Both the position numbers and the translations under genes were made by a program. DNA of 64,000 nt from Hymenobacter psychrotolerans DSM 18569 (GTDB lineage: Bacteria; Bacteroidota; Bacteroidia; Cytophagales; Hymenobacteraceae). Of this stretch, positions 62,157 through 64,000 are shown one piece after another; the stretch's first letter is position 1, and the number at the start of each line of letters is the position of its first letter. Location of the stretch: assembly GCF_900142395.1 (NCBI RefSeq), contig NZ_FRAS01000007.1:1-64000 (forward strand), written 5' to 3'. The notes under the pieces were generated by a model that saw nothing but the letters and a program-made list of their open reading frames with translations, searched no databases and had not been told where the DNA came from.

Positions 62157-64000
62157 ATGCTCCTCCGCTACGCCGCGCCGCTCCTGCTGCTGCCCGCTTC
62201 TCTCTGCGCCCAAACCATCCCCGCGCCCGATACTACCCGTACCGTGGCCCTGCCCGAAGCCACCGTCACCGGCTACGGCCAGCAGCTGCCCCTGCGCCGC
62301 ACCGCCGCCGCCGTGGGCGTGGTAGACGCCGCCACCTTCGAGCGGTTTCCCCAAAACGCCCTTACCCAGGCCGTCAACACCCTTCCCGGCGTGCGCCTCG
62401 AAGAGCGCGCCACCGCCAGCTACCGCCTCAGCGTGCGCGGCAGCACGCTCCGCTCGCCCTTCGGCGTGCGCAACGTCAAAGTCTACTACGAAGGCATCCC
62501 CTTCACCGAAGCCAGCGGCAGCACCCCCCTCAACCTCCTCGACCCCGCTCAGCTCGGCGCCCTCGAAGTCGTGAAAGGTCCGGCCGCCAGCGTCTACGGG
62601 GCCGGCACGGGCGGCGCGGTACTGCTGCGCAACCGCCGACCCGTAGCCGGTCAGGCGCGGGCCCAGGTCGGGTTTTCGGCCGGCAGCTATGGCCTCCGCC
62701 GCTACACCGTAGCCGCCGAAACGGGCAGCGCTACCGGCTACTTCCGCGCCCAGTACGCCCGCCAGACCCTCGACGGCTACCGCCAGAACAGCGCCCTCCG
62801 CCGCGACGTGCTAACCCTCGATGGCGAGCTGCAGGCTTCCGAAAAAGGCACCATCAGCCTCCACGCCCTCTATTCCGACCTCGACTATCAGCTACCCGGC
62901 AGCCTCACCCGCGCCCAGTTCGGGCAGGACCCGCGCCAGGCCCGCCCCGGCACGGCCACTGCCGCCGGCACCGTGGCCCAGCGCGCCGCCTACGCCTCGC
63001 GCACCGTGCTGCTGGGCGGCACCTACGAGCACCGCTTCTCCGACCGACTCAGCAGCCGCACCACGCTCTATGGCACCGCCAGCGCCATCAAAACTCCGTT
63101 TCTGATTGATTTCGAGCGCAACACCCAGCTCGGCACCGGCGGCCGCACCACGCTCAACTACCGCACCGCGCTGGCCGGCCGCACGCTGCGCCTGCAGGGT
63201 GGGGGCGAGCTGCAAACCAGCTTCGAAAACTCGCGCAACTACCAGAACCGCGCCGGCCAGCCCGGCCCCCTGCGCTACGACGACGAAATCCGCACCCTCA
63301 CCGGCTTTGCCTTCGCCCAGGCCGACTACGAGCTGCCGGCCGGCTTTCTGCTCACGGCCGGCGCCAGCTACAACCGCCTGCGCTACCGCATCAACCGCCT
63401 CACCGAAGCCGTAACGGCCCCCTTCGAGGCCTACCAGGTCACGCGTGATTTCCGGCCGCAGGTGTCGCCGCGGCTGGCGCTGCTCAAGGAAATAACCCCG
63501 CTGATTTCCGTGTACGGCAGCGTGAGCAGCGGTTTCTCGCCGCCCACCGAAGAGGAAATCCGACCCTCCGATGGTTCCCTGAACACGGCGTTGCAGGCCG
63601 AGCGCGGCACCAGCTATGAGGTGGGCGCCCGCGGCACCCTCCTCAACCAGCGCCTCACCTTCGATGTAGCCGCCTACGATTTCCGCCTGCGCCAGACCAT
63701 CGTCACGCGCACCGACGACCAGGGCACGCAGCTGTTCGCCAACTCCGGCAACACCCGCCAGCGCGGCCTGGAAGCGGCCCTCAGCGGCTGGCTGTGGCGC
63801 ATGGCCAGCCTTGAAAACGTGGAAGTCCCGACCCCGGCCGGCCCTGCGTACGAGATGCGAAACGTGCCCGGCAACGTGGGCCTGCGGGCCTTCGCCAGCT
63901 ACACCTACAACCACTACCGTTTCGGGCGCTACGAAAGCAACGGCACCAACTACAGTGGCAACCGCCTCACCGGCACCGCGCCCCACACCCTCACCGCCGG
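62157..64000 (+). CDS. TonB-dependent outer-membrane receptor, cut by the right edge
   Basis: An ATG at 62157 opens a frame that stays open to the last base (about 614 codons, incomplete at the C-terminus). It has a signal peptide (cut near S-L-C-A-Q) and a short linker. The plug domain (about 35-150) has ATVTGYGQQLPLRR, NTLPGVRLEERA, SVRGSTLRSPFGVRNVKVYYEGIPF and VVKGPAASVYGAGTGGAVLL. Barrel strands follow, with the conserved SSGFSPPTEEEIRPS region. No carboxypeptidase-like domain. The substrate is unknown; siderophore or vitamin import is typical. Confidence 0.9.
   Translation, partial: MLLRYAAPLLLLPASLCAQTIPAPDTTRTVALPEATVTGYGQQLPLRRTAAAVGVVDAATFERFPQNALTQAVNTLPGVRLEERATASYRLSVRGSTLRSPFGVRNVKVYYEGIPFTEASGSTPLNLLDPAQLGALEVVKGPAASVYGAGTGGAVLLRNRRPVAGQARAQVGFSAGSYGLRRYTVAAETGSATGYFRAQYARQTLDGYRQNSALRRDVLTLDGELQASEKGTISLHALYSDLDYQLPGSLTRAQFGQDPRQARPGTATAAGTVAQRAAYASRTVLLGGTYEHRFSDRLSSRTTLYGTASAIKTPFLIDFERNTQLGTGGRTTLNYRTALAGRTLRLQGGGELQTSFENSRNYQNRAGQPGPLRYDDEIRTLTGFAFAQADYELPAGFLLTAGASYNRLRYRINRLTEAVTAPFEAYQVTRDFRPQVSPRLALLKEITPLISVYGSVSSGFSPPTEEEIRPSDGSLNTALQAERGTSYEVGARGTLLNQRLTFDVAAYDFRLRQTIVTRTDDQGTQLFANSGNTRQRGLEAALSGWLWRMASLENVEVPTPAGPAYEMRNVPGNVGLRAFASYTYNHYRFGRYESNGTNYSGNRLTGTAPHTLTA

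Noticed and set aside
62892-63986. 364-codon minus-strand frame near the right edge
   Set aside because: It is antisense to an uninterrupted TonB receptor frame beginning at 62157, which has clear plug and barrel motifs.
1-64000. tRNA, rRNA, riboswitch or prophage genes
   Set aside because: No cloverleaf, rRNA segment, recognisable riboswitch core, integrase or phage structural gene was noticed by eye; a covariance-model scan would be needed to exclude small RNAs.

Overview
The window looks like chromosomal DNA from a high-GC member of the Bacteroidota, most likely Hymenobacter or a close relative (order Cytophagales). The evidence is a Bacteroidota-type dcw (division and cell wall) cluster, promoters of the TTG-N19-TAnnTTTG type, a three-gene SdhCAB operon, type IX secretion (T9SS) sorting domains, TonB-dependent receptors and MbnP-type copper genes. 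No rRNA, tRNA, CRISPR array, prophage or insertion-sequence transposase was seen.

Layout. (1) 317-17154: the complete dcw cluster mraZ-rsmH-ftsL-ftsI-murE-mraY-murD-ftsW-murG-murC-ftsQ-ftsA-ftsZ on the + strand. It starts with a MraZ-box-like triple repeat over the promoter and ends in a 22-bp perfect terminator stem. Three of its gaps are bridged by long imperfect inverted repeats. (2) 17171-22083 (-): a copper-type cluster holding a CNGKC mini-protein, an MbnP-family lipoprotein, two MauG/MbnH-like diheme peroxidases, an outer-membrane barrel with a CxxCxC motif and a small lipoprotein. (3) 22125-26361 (-): an FMN reductase and sdhCAB with its promoter. (4) 26546-36616: a T9SS type-B adhesin-like protein, fabD, a methyltransferase, a hydrolase-folK pair, a polyprenyl diphosphate synthase, a zinc-ribbon protein, a P450 and an acetyltransferase. 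(5) 36793-45748: a TlpA-like lipoprotein, aconitase, a TonB receptor paired with a NadR-like kinase, small membrane proteins, carbonic anhydrase and a small unknown protein. (6) 45967-47627: an intact umuD beside a decayed umuC. (7) 47687-58195: a T9SS subtilase, a PaaN-type aldehyde dehydrogenase, a LytTR two-component system, a hydrolase, a TonB C-terminal-domain protein, a NUDIX hydrolase and small unknown genes. (8) 58235-64000: repeat-rich DNA with a dicarboxylate transporter, a sorbosone-dehydrogenase-like enzyme, an ORF broken by one in-frame TGA, a 21-bp tandem repeat and a TonB receptor that runs off the right edge.

How the genes work together. Region 1 makes lipid II and the divisome. 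SdhCAB and aconitase serve the TCA cycle. The copper cluster probably builds a periplasmic copper site through heme-peroxidase maturation. The TonB receptors, barrel and T9SS cargo act at the outer membrane. The points most worth checking are the MraZ operator, the gap-spanning inverted repeats in dcw, the MbnP/two-peroxidase locus, promoters abutting start codons, the TGA-interrupted ORF and the repeats near the right edge.
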